DNA of 38,526 bases from Methylovulum sp. (GTDB lineage: Bacteria > Pseudomonadota > Gammaproteobacteria > Methylococcales > Methylomonadaceae). The position numbers and the translations under genes were made by a program. The DNA is taken from positions 1 to 38,526 of the forward strand of contig JAURZI010000047.1 in assembly GCA_030653435.1 (NCBI GenBank). The letters are read 5' to 3'. This document shows, in pieces, positions 26,852 through 35,419 of this stretch (positions are counted from its first letter, which is position 1; each line of letters begins with the position of its first letter). Below the pieces are notes generated by a model, which saw only the letters and a list, made by a program, of their open reading frames with translations, ran no database searches and was not told where the DNA came from.

Positions 26852-27786
26852 AACTGTCCGCGTTAAAAGCACGGGTGCAGGCGCACCGTTTTTTTGCCGG
26901 TGAGCCCGCCACCGCTGCGCCTGTTGAGCTCAACCACCGGCGCATTTTTATTTTGCCCACGCAGCGCGGGCTGGGCTTTGTGGTCGTACTGGCCTTGTTA
27001 TTGCTGATCGCTTTCGTCTATAACAATAATCTGGCGTATTTGCTGACTTTTTTACTGGCTAGCGTTTTTTTTATCACGATTTTGCACAGCTTTAAATCCT
27101 TATCCGGCCTAAGCCTGCAAAAAGGCCAGGCACCGGCGGTTTTTGCCGGAGCGCCCGCAGGTTTTACCGTGCATATCGATAATCCGGGCGCTAGACGGCA
27201 TCTGCAAATTGCGCTGGAAACCACGGAAAGCGTGAGCATACCCGCGCACAGCAAGACCCGTGTCACGCTGTATTCGGCCACCCGCAAACGGGGATGGCAT
27301 CAGGCCGGTAAGATCACGGTTTCCAGCACCTATCCATTAGGGCTGTTCCGCGCTTGGTCGCCGATACGCTTTGAGCTTAAAGTGCTGGTTTACCCCAAAC
27401 CCGCCGCACAGGACAGCCCTTTCCCGGAAACCGCTGCTGTAGAGCAGCAACAAGGCTACAGCAAAAAAGGCGCCGATGATTTTTACGGTTTGCAGGGTTA
27501 TCAGGCGGGCGATTCCATCAAGCATATACACTGGAAAGCCTATGCCAAAGGTTTGGGCGTGTTCAGCAAACAATACAGCGGCGGTAGCTCGGCTGAGCTT
27601 TGGCTGGATTATGACGAAACCCAAGGGCATTCCACAGAGGAACGCTTAAGCCAGTTATGCCGCTGGGTGCTGGATGCCGAACAGGCAGGCCTTAGCTATG
27701 GTTTTGCGCTACCGGGCTTGAAATTGCCGATAGGCGGCGGTGAGCCGCATTCCAGCCAATGCCTGGAAGCATTGGCGTTGTTTTAG
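26848..27786 (+). CDS. DUF58-domain membrane protein
   Basis: 312 residues starting at a TTG that overlaps the MoxR stop. Two adjacent membrane segments lie at about 35-75 (GLGFVVVLALLLLIAFVY and AYLLTFLLASVFFITIL). The DUF58 signature GDSIKHIHWKAYAKG is near residue 225. The family resembles von Willebrand A folds and works with MoxR ATPases; its biochemical role is not established. It ends 22 bases before the transglutaminase-like gene. Confidence 0.92.
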   Translation: MKLSALKARVQAHRFFAGEPATAAPVELNHRRIFILPTQRGLGFVVVLALLLLIAFVYNNNLAYLLTFLLASVFFITILHSFKSLSGLSLQKGQAPAVFAGAPAGFTVHIDNPGARRHLQIALETTESVSIPAHSKTRVTLYSATRKRGWHQAGKITVSSTYPLGLFRAWSPIRFELKVLVYPKPAAQDSPFPETAAVEQQQGYSKKGADDFYGLQGYQAGDSIKHIHWKAYAKGLGVFSKQYSGGSSAELWLDYDETQGHSTEERLSQLCRWVLDAEQAGLSYGFALPGLKLPIGGGEPHSSQCLEALALF

Positions 27787-27808
27787 TACAGGTTTCAAAC
27801 TAGCCATC

Positions 27809-29758
27809 ATGAATCCCCACCGTCAGGTTTTGATTTTTCTGCTGTCGTCCATCGGACTGATCGTGTTGCCGCATGCCGGCCATTTACCGATAGCCATTAT
27901 CGCATTTTTTTATCTGCTGCTGGTCTGGCGCTTTATCGGTGTGTGGCAACCGCAACGACTGCCCCGTAAATGGCTGATCCTGCTATTGACGGTCTGCGGC
28001 ATCGCGTTGTTGTACAGCCAACATCAGGGCTTGTTCGGGCGCGATGCCGGAACCCGCTTGTTTGTCGTTGCGCTGGGCCTTAAGTTAATGGAGATTAAAA
28101 GCGAGCGCGATTTATATCTGATCAGCTTTCTGGCGTTTATCGTTGCCGCCTCGCAGTTTTTGTACGAACAAAACCTGTTGATGGCGGCTTATATCCTGAT
28201 GGTGTGTTGCAGCTTGCTGGCAACGCTGGTGTCCATCAACAGCCGCGAACCGGAGCCTGTGGCGGCGTTGAAAACCGCGACGGTCATCGTCGCGCAGGCC
28301 TTACCGATGGCGATACTGCTGTTTATACTCTTTCCGCGTGTCGAAGCGCCGCGCTGGATGCTGCTGAATGACAAGCAGCAAGCCAAATCGGGTTTGGGAG
28401 ACAGCATGGAACCGGGATCCATTACCGACTTGGGTATGTCGGACGAACTGGTGTTCCGGGTGAAGTTTGCAGGCAGCATGCCGCCGCCTGCCCAGCGTTA
28501 CTGGCGTGGGCCGGTACTGGAGCATACCGACGGCAAACGTTGGACGCGCTCTGCGAACAGGGATTTCGGGCCGTTTATGGATAAGCCCAGCTATCGGGGC
28601 ATGCGCTACCCATATACGATATTGATGGAGCCCCGCGATAAAAACTGGGTGTTTGCGCTGGATTTGCCCGCAGAATTCGCCAAACCGCTAATCCGTAACG
28701 CCTATTACCAGCTGATTACGCCGGAAAACCCCGATAAACGCGTTGAATATAAGGTTAGCTCTTACCCTGAGTACAACACCGGCTTCATTACCCGTACCGA
28801 GTATGAAAATGCCACGCAATTGCCCGCTACGCCATCGGCGAAAATTAAACAGCTGGTCGGGCAATTACAGGGCTTTGACAGCCCGCCCGAAGCCTTCATC
28901 CAGCGTTTGCTCAAGCATTTCAAGGTTGAAGATTTCCATTACACGTTAACGCCGCCGTTGATGGAACAGCATCCGATTGAAACCTTCTTGTTTGAAACGC
29001 GCTATGGATTTTGCAGCCATTATGCCGCCGCCTTCGTGTATTTGATGCGTGTCGCGAACATCCCCGCGCGGGTCGTGACGGGTTATCAGGGCGGCGAATT
29101 CAACAAAGTCGGCAACTTCCTGGAAATCAGGCAAGCCGACGCCCATGCCTGGGCTGAAGTCTGGTTGGAACACAAAGGCTGGGTCAGGTTTGACCCGACG
29201 GCCGCCATTGCGCCCGAACGCATAGAAAAAAGCTTCAATCTCGATGAACTGGTGCCGGGCGGGGTGATCCGATTTGCCCCGGCGGGCGACAATGCGTTGA
29301 CGGCGTACCACTGGCTAAAAGAGGCGCACCAGCTCTGGCGCCATGTCGATTACAACTGGCAGCGTTGGGTCATCAATTACAATAGCCTGAACCAGTCGAA
29401 ATTTCTGTCCTCGTTAGGTATAGATAATCTCCAGGCGATGTTGTACTGGATGATAGCTGGCATAGGCGTGATAACGGCGGTGCTGAGCTGGGTGCTGCTG
29501 CATCAAAAACGGCAGCACACCGACAGGGTTTTGCGTGTTTATCAGCGGTATTGCCAGAAACTGGCCAAGCACGGTCTAGTCCGCGGACTCGCAGAAGGGG
29601 AGCGGGATTTTGCCGAGCGCGTTAAAGCCAAGCTGCCTGGACAGGCTACCGACATCGAGAGTATCACTGATATTTTTATCAAATTGCGTTATGGCAGGGT
29701 GTCTGCCGCAGAAGATTTTAAGCAGCTGGTGCAAAGGGTCAAATTGTTTAAGGCCTGA
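27809..29758 (+). CDS. tgpA: TgpA-type membrane transglutaminase-like protein (DUF3488)
   Basis: About 649 residues from the ATG at 27809; a longer in-frame reading from 27740 would lie inside the DUF58 gene and adds a non-membrane stretch, so it was cut. Several membrane helices at the N-terminus (to about residue 180) are followed by a periplasmic transglutaminase core. Catalytic Cys is in TRYGFCSHYAAAFVYLMR, His in ADAHAWAEVW and Asp in VRFDPTAAIAPER. One more helix near 555-575 (AMLYWMIAGIGVITAVLSWV) leads to a C-terminal DUF4129-like tail. TgpA is essential in Pseudomonas aeruginosa and sits in the same moxR-DUF58-tgpA order. Its substrate is unknown. Confidence 0.93.
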   Translation: MNPHRQVLIFLLSSIGLIVLPHAGHLPIAIIAFFYLLLVWRFIGVWQPQRLPRKWLILLLTVCGIALLYSQHQGLFGRDAGTRLFVVALGLKLMEIKSERDLYLISFLAFIVAASQFLYEQNLLMAAYILMVCCSLLATLVSINSREPEPVAALKTATVIVAQALPMAILLFILFPRVEAPRWMLLNDKQQAKSGLGDSMEPGSITDLGMSDELVFRVKFAGSMPPPAQRYWRGPVLEHTDGKRWTRSANRDFGPFMDKPSYRGMRYPYTILMEPRDKNWVFALDLPAEFAKPLIRNAYYQLITPENPDKRVEYKVSSYPEYNTGFITRTEYENATQLPATPSAKIKQLVGQLQGFDSPPEAFIQRLLKHFKVEDFHYTLTPPLMEQHPIETFLFETRYGFCSHYAAAFVYLMRVANIPARVVTGYQGGEFNKVGNFLEIRQADAHAWAEVWLEHKGWVRFDPTAAIAPERIEKSFNLDELVPGGVIRFAPAGDNALTAYHWLKEAHQLWRHVDYNWQRWVINYNSLNQSKFLSSLGIDNLQAMLYWMIAGIGVITAVLSWVLLHQKRQHTDRVLRVYQRYCQKLAKHGLVRGLAEGERDFAERVKAKLPGQATDIESITDIFIKLRYGRVSAAEDFKQLVQRVKLFKA

Positions 29759-29870
29759 GCATAGCTAGTCTGGCGTTGCGCCGCTAACCCGTACTGCATA
29801 CACCTCGCGCATAGCAGGGCAAGGTAGCCCAACACCAAACAACTGCGTCTCCACGCTTAAACCTATCCAA

Positions 29871-29949
29871 CATCATCATTCCGCGCTAACCTCTAAACAA
29901 GCTGGATTAGCCGCGCCTGGAATGCCAGGCCGGTACCGGATTGATGATG
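29871..29949. repeat. Nested inverted repeat between tgpA and arsR
   Basis: Outer arms CATCATCATTCCG (29871-29883) and CGGATTGATGATG (29937-29949) match in 12 of 13 positions. Inside lies GCCTGG-aatg-CCAGGC (29915-29930), a perfect 6-bp stem with a 4-base loop. The gap 29759-30048 holds no gene. It could terminate tgpA transcription or be a small mobile-element relic. Confidence 0.55.
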
Positions 29950-29991
29950 AGAACCTTAAAACGGATATCGGTTTCCGGGTAGCGGCAAATA

Positions 29992-30028
29992 GTCATTAAA
30001 ATGACATATTCATTTTTTAATATATACC
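29992..30028 (+). promoter_or_regulatory. Candidate arsR promoter with overlapping operator
   Basis: GTCATT-AA-AATGAC (29992-30005) is a perfect inverted repeat that overlaps a possible -35 box ATGACA (30001-30006). A -10-like TATACC follows at 30023-30028, 16 bases on. The start codon of arsR is at 30049. An operator over the -35 box fits autorepression by an ArsR-type protein, but no binding consensus was checked. Confidence 0.45.
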
Positions 30029-30048
30029 ATAGTAAGGATATACTAAGC

Positions 30049-30429
30049 ATGGAATTAATTAATCTCTATAAGTGCCTTTGTGATGTGCAACGTTTACGGA
30101 TACTTAACCTGCTTAAGGAAGGCCCGTTATGCGTGTGCCATTTGCAAGAAATTCTTGGGGAAACACAGGTCAAGATTTCCAAGCAACTGCAATATATGAA
30201 AAAACTGGGCATTGTTTTGGCCCGGCGGCAAGGAGTATGGATGGTCTATAGCTTGCCGATGCCGCCCCATCCCTTGCTTTTGGCAAACTTGCAAGGCTTG
30301 CAGACCTGCACCGATGAGTTTCCGTGGTTCGCCGAGGATTTGAAAAACCGTGCCCTTATCCTTCAACGCTTCGCCGATAACCTGGCGGAATGCCCGCAAG
30401 TGGTCTACCAATCCGCTAGTGGCTGCTAG
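30049..30429 (+). CDS. arsR: ArsR/SmtB-family repressor with CVC metalloid motif
   Basis: 126 residues from the ATG at 30049; an ATG at 30001 lies inside the putative promoter, so it was rejected. The winged helix spans about 5-80: LCDVQRLRILNLLKEGPLCV, CHLQEILGETQVKISKQLQY and the wing RRQGVWMVYSLP. C28 and C30 form the CVC pair of the ELCVCDL motif (here PLCVCHL), which in E. coli-type ArsR binds As(III)/Sb(III) and releases DNA. Further cysteines (C9, C11) lie in helix 1. It heads a same-strand run with the exported ArsC-like protein (51-base gap) and the DsbD-like gene. Confidence 0.92.
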   Translation: MELINLYKCLCDVQRLRILNLLKEGPLCVCHLQEILGETQVKISKQLQYMKKLGIVLARRQGVWMVYSLPMPPHPLLLANLQGLQTCTDEFPWFAEDLKNRALILQRFADNLAECPQVVYQSASGC

Positions 30430-30480
30430 GTTTGTCGGTGTTAATCACCGCCGCCATTAAACCAACCAGAAGAGGATAAT

Positions 30481-31188
30481 ATGATTTTCAAAAGCTACCG
30501 TTTCGTACAGTTTGTTTTCGCCGTTTTATTGCTGGGCCTGGCTAGCCCGGCAAGCGCCAGCCAAGACGATGTCTTGCCGGCTATTCGGCCTTATATCGCC
30601 AAAATAACCCAAGAATTCGAACAGATTCCTGTCGAGCGGCAGCTGCAATTGAAAAAAACAGCACTGTTTGTCCGTTCAAAAATCCAAGCCGGTGAAATAG
30701 CGCAACTGACTTTCATCTGCACCCACAATTCACGCCGCAGCCATCTGGCACAAATCTGGACGCAAACCGCCGCCGCTTTTTACGGTGTCGGTGGCGTACA
30801 GACGTTTTCAGGCGGCACGGAAGCCACGGCGATGAATATCCGCACAGTTGATGCGTTACGCCGAGTGGGTTTTATCTTGACCGACTCCACCGGTGGAGAA
30901 AATCCGGTATATCTGGTCAAGTATTCCACGACTAAACCGGAGTTACGTGCTTTTTCCAAACTTTATAATGCCGATGGCAACCCGCAAGACAATTATGCGG
31001 CGCTGATGACCTGCTCCCAGGCGGATAAAAACTGCCCGGTTGTGCAAGGCAGCACGTTACGGATTCCCATTCATTACGAAGACCCCAAACTTGCAGATAA
31101 CCTGCCGGAGGAAATAGCCCGCTACGATGAACGCACACGACAGATAGGCCGCGAAATGTTTTATATGATGGCCCAGGTCAACAGCTGA
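30481..31188 (+). CDS. Exported arsenate-reductase/LMW-phosphatase-like protein with all three ArsC cysteines
   Basis: 235 residues. Residues 1-26 are a signal peptide (KSYRF, core VQFVFAVLLLGL, ASPASA cleavage). The mature part has the phosphatase loop CTHNSRRS (C80 to R86, CX5R, aligned with CTGNSCRS of ArsC) followed by HLAQIW. CSQADKNCP (C178, C185) has the spacing and context of the Cys82/Cys89 relay of S. aureus pI258-type ArsC. These are the only three cysteines in the protein. By family knowledge this predicts thiol-coupled arsenate reduction; export to the periplasm is unusual, since known ArsC is cytoplasmic. GAGGA lies 5 bases before the ATG. The next gene could supply electrons. 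A phosphatase role is the alternative. Confidence 0.85.
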   Translation: MIFKSYRFVQFVFAVLLLGLASPASASQDDVLPAIRPYIAKITQEFEQIPVERQLQLKKTALFVRSKIQAGEIAQLTFICTHNSRRSHLAQIWTQTAAAFYGVGGVQTFSGGTEATAMNIRTVDALRRVGFILTDSTGGENPVYLVKYSTTKPELRAFSKLYNADGNPQDNYAALMTCSQADKNCPVVQGSTLRIPIHYEDPKLADNLPEEIARYDERTRQIGREMFYMMAQVNS

Positions 31189-31244
31189 ATCCTATAGTCC
31201 ACCGGCGCGGCTTGGGCCGCGCCGTCACTGCGAGAATTGTGTTT

Positions 31245-32603
31245 ATGAAACCGATTTATTTGATCACCGCCTTGTCGTTGATGTTGGTAACGGGTATTGC
31301 CTATGCGGATAGCCCATTGAGCGCCATGAATGCTTGGGTTGACGGCCAACTTGCATCGAACCAGTCTTCCTTGGCGGCTTATGCTTTCCTGATGCTGGGC
31401 GGCTTGCTGGCCAGTTTGTTGCCTTGTGTTTATCCGCTTTATCCTATCACCGCCAGCATTATTGCCGGACGCTCGCAAGGCGATGTGCCGCGCGCATTGC
31501 ACCCCGCGCTTTATTACGTCGGGCTTGCCAGCATTTATTTTCTTTTTGGCCTGATTGCCGCCGCTACGGGCGGCGCGTTTAATGAACTGCTGCGCTTGCC
31601 GGTCACCAATCTTTTGCTGGCCCTGTTATTTTTGGTGCTGGCGTTGGCTACGGCGGGTTTTCTGCATGTCCCCTTATTCAGCGGCAATGGCCTTGGCGAT
31701 AAAACGCCAGGGCTTGCCGGAACGTTTCTTATGGGTATGGGCGCGGGACTGTTGTCGTCATCGTGTGTCGGCCCGTTTGTCGTGGGCATTCTCGTTGGGA
31801 TTGCCAGCCAAACCGATGGCTTGACCTTATATGCCACGCTGATTGCCGCCTTGAAAATGCTGGCGTTCGGCTTGGGGTTGGGAATCCCTTTCCTGCTTAT
31901 TGGCTTATTCGGTGTCAGACTGCCCAAATCCGGCTCTTGGATGAAATATGTGCAATGGGCATTAGGGGCGCTGATCCTGTATTTTACCTACGCTTATCTG
32001 GAAAAAGGCTTGTCCGGCTACGGCTTTAAGCCTGAGCATATCCAATTGGTGTTTTTCGGCGCATTGCTGTTGTTGTTTTCGCTATATCACGTATGGGAAG
32101 GCGAAAACATGCACGGTTTTCGGCGTATGGAAAAGTCATTGTTCACGCTGTTTGCGTTGGTAGGCGGTTTGGTATTGGCGCAAGGCGTGTTCACCTCATC
32201 CGCTACGGCAACGATTGCGGCACCAACAAGCACGGCGGCCATTGCGACGGAAACCAAAGGCGAGCTGACCTGGTATTTGAACCGTGAAGATGCCGTCAAG
32301 GCCGCCCGTGAACAAGGCAAGCCGATTTTCGTGGATTTTTTTGCTTACTGGTGCGCCAACTGTAAAGAGTTCGAGCACTTGACTGAAACAAACCGCGAAC
32401 TGATTGATGGACTTAAAAAAGTTGTGCTCCTTAAGGTTTACGATAACGACCCTGAATTCAAGGTGTTCCAAAACGACCCGCGTTACCCTGAGTTGAAAGT
32501 GGGTCTGCCGTTTTTTGTCATTGCAGATGCCGATGACCATTTGATTTACAAAACCAGTGATTACACGCGCACTGATGAGATGCTGCTTTTTATGGCTGAA
32601 TAA
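31245..32603 (+). CDS. DsbD/CcdA-like thiol-disulfide transporter with C-terminal thioredoxin domain
   Basis: 453 residues from the ATG at 31245. A short leader (MKPIYLITALSLMLVTGIAY) is followed by about 8 membrane helices. The two membrane redox cysteines are C61 in LLPCVYPLYPI and C174 in SSSCVGPF, matching the DsbD beta domain. The C-terminal domain is thioredoxin-like with YWCANCKEFE (C370, C373). The N-terminal immunoglobulin-like alpha domain of classical DsbD is absent, so electrons would pass from the thioredoxin-like domain straight to a client. It follows the exported ArsC-like gene by 56 bases, which makes that protein a natural client. A general cytochrome c or disulfide role is possible. 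Confidence 0.92.
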   Translation: MKPIYLITALSLMLVTGIAYADSPLSAMNAWVDGQLASNQSSLAAYAFLMLGGLLASLLPCVYPLYPITASIIAGRSQGDVPRALHPALYYVGLASIYFLFGLIAAATGGAFNELLRLPVTNLLLALLFLVLALATAGFLHVPLFSGNGLGDKTPGLAGTFLMGMGAGLLSSSCVGPFVVGILVGIASQTDGLTLYATLIAALKMLAFGLGLGIPFLLIGLFGVRLPKSGSWMKYVQWALGALILYFTYAYLEKGLSGYGFKPEHIQLVFFGALLLLFSLYHVWEGENMHGFRRMEKSLFTLFALVGGLVLAQGVFTSSATATIAAPTSTAAIATETKGELTWYLNREDAVKAAREQGKPIFVDFFAYWCANCKEFEHLTETNRELIDGLKKVVLLKVYDNDPEFKVFQNDPRYPELKVGLPFFVIADADDHLIYKTSDYTRTDEMLLFMAE

Positions 32604-32833
32604 ACGCTGGCATCCCGTTTTAGCCTTTAGGTTTCCAGACATGCGTGATCCCTTGCGGTTTTGGTGCTTTCAGGCTGGTGCGTAACGGGCGCTTATTATG
32701 CCATTGGCGGTTGGGCTGGTATGATGCGGGCCAGTATGCGCTATTCTTTCTGCAATGCTATTGTGGATAAGATGGCAGGCGGAAACGCCAACGTCGCAAA
32801 GAAACTAAAGCCTAACAGCTGCCGGAGCTTACG

Positions 32834-34039
32834 ATGCGCCTTGAGGACACCTTCCATCAAGCTATCATTGCCATAACATCCCAATGGTTACGGACCTTGC
32901 TTATTGTCGTGGCAATGGGCATAGGCGTGGTTTCCGTGACGGTGCTGATTGCACTCAGTGAAAGTGCGCGCAGTTATATTGTGCATGAGTTTGAAGCCTT
33001 GGGCACGCATCTGGTCATCGTGTTGCCCGGACGTACCGAAACAACCGGCGGCCCACCGCCATTATTCGGCGAAACGCCCAGGGATTTGACTCTGGAAGAT
33101 GCCGACTCATTAGCACATATCCCTTATGTCGCGGCGGTGGCGCCGTTGACGATAGGTTCTGCCCCAGTCACCTTTGCAGGGCTGGAACGGGAAACCAATG
33201 TATTTGGTTCCACGGATGCACTGTTGCGGGTACGGCATCTCACCCTGGCGCAAGGCCGTTTTTTGCCGAAAACCGAGACCGATCATGCTTCATCTGTTTG
33301 TGTTATCGGGCAAACAATACGCGAACAATTATTTGCCAATGCCCCGGCCTTAGGGCAATGGCTGCGGATTAACGACAGGCGGTTTCGCGTTGTCGGCGTT
33401 TTGGCCTCGGAAGGTGAATCCATCGGTGTCGATTTTGATGAGATGGTGATTATTCCTGTCGCCTCCGCCCAGGCCTTATTCGACACCCATTCTTTGTTTC
33501 GGATCTTGATCGAAACCAAGTCCAGGGATGCGATGCTAAAAGCGGTTGATGCGATCAAAAAAACCATCAAGCTTCGCCATGAGGGCGAAGAGGATATCAC
33601 CATTATCACCCAGGACAGCGTCGTCAATGCCTTCAATAAAATTCTGACTGCGCTGACCATTGCCGTGGCCTGTATTGGCGGTATCAGCCTGATTGTGGCC
33701 GGAGTGCTGGTAATGAATGTCATGTTGGTCAGTGTCACGCAACGGACTGCCGAAATCGGCCTGCTCAAAGCCTTGGGCGCATCACGACATCAGGTGCTGT
33801 GGCTGTTTTTGGCAGAAGCCCTGCTGTTGTCATTGGTAGGCGCATTGGTCGGTTTGTTGATCGGTCAATCGGTTATCTCAGCCATACAGATGGTTTATCC
33901 GAAATTTCCTGTTGAGCTCCCTGAATGGGGGCTAGTGTCAGCAATAAGCGTTGCAATCGTAACCGGTTTACTGTTTGGCGTGCTGCCTGCCCGCAAAGCG
34001 GCAATGCTGGATCCTATCGCCGCGTTGGCTAAACACTAA
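32834..34039 (+). CDS. MacB/FtsX-type ABC transporter permease, first of a pair
   Basis: 401 residues. One membrane helix at about 20-45 (WLRTLLIVVAMGIGVVSVTV), a large periplasmic MacB_PCD domain to about 270, then three C-terminal helices (about 280-305, 325-350, 360-385) with the FtsX signature VMLVSVTQRTAEIGLLKALG and ARKAAMLDPIAAL at the end. It has no ATPase of its own. GGAG lies 6 bases before the ATG. The second permease follows after 2 bases. Such pairs usually work with an ATPase and a periplasmic adaptor to export molecules or act mechanically across the envelope; neither partner is in the window. Confidence 0.93.
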   Translation: MRLEDTFHQAIIAITSQWLRTLLIVVAMGIGVVSVTVLIALSESARSYIVHEFEALGTHLVIVLPGRTETTGGPPPLFGETPRDLTLEDADSLAHIPYVAAVAPLTIGSAPVTFAGLERETNVFGSTDALLRVRHLTLAQGRFLPKTETDHASSVCVIGQTIREQLFANAPALGQWLRINDRRFRVVGVLASEGESIGVDFDEMVIIPVASAQALFDTHSLFRILIETKSRDAMLKAVDAIKKTIKLRHEGEEDITIITQDSVVNAFNKILTALTIAVACIGGISLIVAGVLVMNVMLVSVTQRTAEIGLLKALGASRHQVLWLFLAEALLLSLVGALVGLLIGQSVISAIQMVYPKFPVELPEWGLVSAISVAIVTGLLFGVLPARKAAMLDPIAALAKH

Positions 34040-34041
34040 TC

Positions 34042-35241
34042 ATGACGTTCCTGGACATACTGAGTCTGTCATTCCGAACGGTCGCGGCCTATAAATTGAG
34101 GTCTGCACTGACAGCCTTGGGATTAATTATCGGTATTGCCGCAGTCATCATCCTGACATCATTAGGCCGCGGCCTGCATAGTTTTGTGATTGCTGAATTT
34201 ACCCAGTTTGGGACCAATATCATAGGCGTGCATCTAGGGAAAAAATCCACGTTTGGGCTGTCCGGCGCCACCATCAGCACGGTACGCCCCTTATCCATGG
34301 CAGATGCAGCCAGCTTGGGCAAGTTGGGCGGGATACTTGCCGTTGTGCCGGTAGTGCAAGGCAATGCGCGGGTTGAAACGGATACCAAACAGCGGCGCAC
34401 CAACGTCATTGGCGCCGGGGCCGCCGTCCCTGAAGTATGGAAAATACGCCCCGTCTTAGGCCGGTTTTTACCTTCAGGTGAAGAGTCTAATCCGCGCGCG
34501 TTCGCCGTGCTTGGCGATAAGTTAGCCACCGAGCTGTTCGGACAGGTCAGTCCTTTGGGCAAACGGATACGCATTGGTAGCGACCGTTACCGCGTGCTTG
34601 GTGTGATGGAAAAAAAAGGCCAAATGTTGGGATATGATATGGATGACACGGTATATATCCCTGCGGCAAAGGCGCTGGAAATGTTTGATAGGGAGAGCCT
34701 GATGGAAATCAATTTGCTATATGGCAATAACGTACCGGTAGCCACCCTGCTAAAAAGCATTAAGCAGTTGCTCATGGCCAGGCATGGCCGGGAAGATTTT
34801 ACGCTGGTCACCCAAAAGCAAATGCTGGAAAGCATGGATTCAATCCTGGCTATTCTAACCATGGCCGTGGGGGCTTTAGGGGGAATATCCCTGCTGGTCG
34901 GTTCAGTCGGCATCATCACCATTATGACCATAGCCGTATCGGAACGGGTGTCCGAGATTGGCTTATTGCGGGCCATAGGCGCGGAAAGAACCATCATATT
35001 CAAATTATTCTTGTTTGAAGCCTTAACTTTAAGCGCAGTGGGCGGGCTGATCGGGGTTTTGGCGGGTATTGGCATCGTCGGTTTAACCAGCAAGCTAGTG
35101 CCCGCGCTTCCGGTTGAATTGGCCTGGAGTTACATCGCCGCTGCTTTTATCCTGTCTTTGTTGATAGGCATCGTTTCCGGGGTGTTGCCGGCAATCAGGG
35201 CCGCCCGTTTGGAGCCGTTACAGGCTTTGCATTCTGAATAA
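34042..35241 (+). CDS. MacB/FtsX-type ABC transporter permease, second of a pair
   Basis: 399 residues with the same layout as the preceding permease: helix near 20-40 (KLRSALTALGLIIGIAAVII), MacB_PCD domain with the typical GADRYRVLGVMEKKGQ-like segment (here GSDRYRVLGVMEKKG), and three C-terminal helices with ITIMTIAVSERVSEIGLLRA and a final RAARLEPLQALHSE. The two permeases are paralogous but clearly diverged, suggesting a heterodimer. It is the last gene before the AT-richer segment, so the ATPase and adaptor genes that normally follow may have been lost or displaced. Confidence 0.93.
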   Translation: MTFLDILSLSFRTVAAYKLRSALTALGLIIGIAAVIILTSLGRGLHSFVIAEFTQFGTNIIGVHLGKKSTFGLSGATISTVRPLSMADAASLGKLGGILAVVPVVQGNARVETDTKQRRTNVIGAGAAVPEVWKIRPVLGRFLPSGEESNPRAFAVLGDKLATELFGQVSPLGKRIRIGSDRYRVLGVMEKKGQMLGYDMDDTVYIPAAKALEMFDRESLMEINLLYGNNVPVATLLKSIKQLLMARHGREDFTLVTQKQMLESMDSILAILTMAVGALGGISLLVGSVGIITIMTIAVSERVSEIGLLRAIGAERTIIFKLFLFEALTLSAVGGLIGVLAGIGIVGLTSKLVPALPVELAWSYIAAAFILSLLIGIVSGVLPAIRAARLEPLQALHSE

Positions 35242-35250
35242 GCCAGTTTG

Positions 35251-35272
35251 TTTTGCTCAATTTCAAGCAAAA
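35251..35272. terminator. AT-rich hairpin at the end of the permease operon
   Basis: TTTTGCT (35251-35257) and AGCAAAA (35266-35272) form a perfect 7-bp stem with an 8-base loop, beginning 10 bases after the permease stop. It could act in either direction, but there is no long T tract. It marks roughly where the DNA becomes AT-richer. Confidence 0.3.
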
Positions 35273-35419
35273 TATTAAGAAGTTGGACAATTTTTCTAAC
35301 CCAAGCAAACCTTAATATTTAATCAATAGCGATTATCCAATCAAGAGCAGAGTTGATTGTCAGAAAACGACCCATATGAGACATTCAGTCATTTCCCCGT
35401 AAGCACAGAAAGCTGTCTT

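Noticed and set aside
32604-32833. Looking for a gene between the DsbD-like and permease genes
   Set aside because: Only a short frame overlapping the permease start exists, with no coding character; the 230 bases probably hold the permease promoter.
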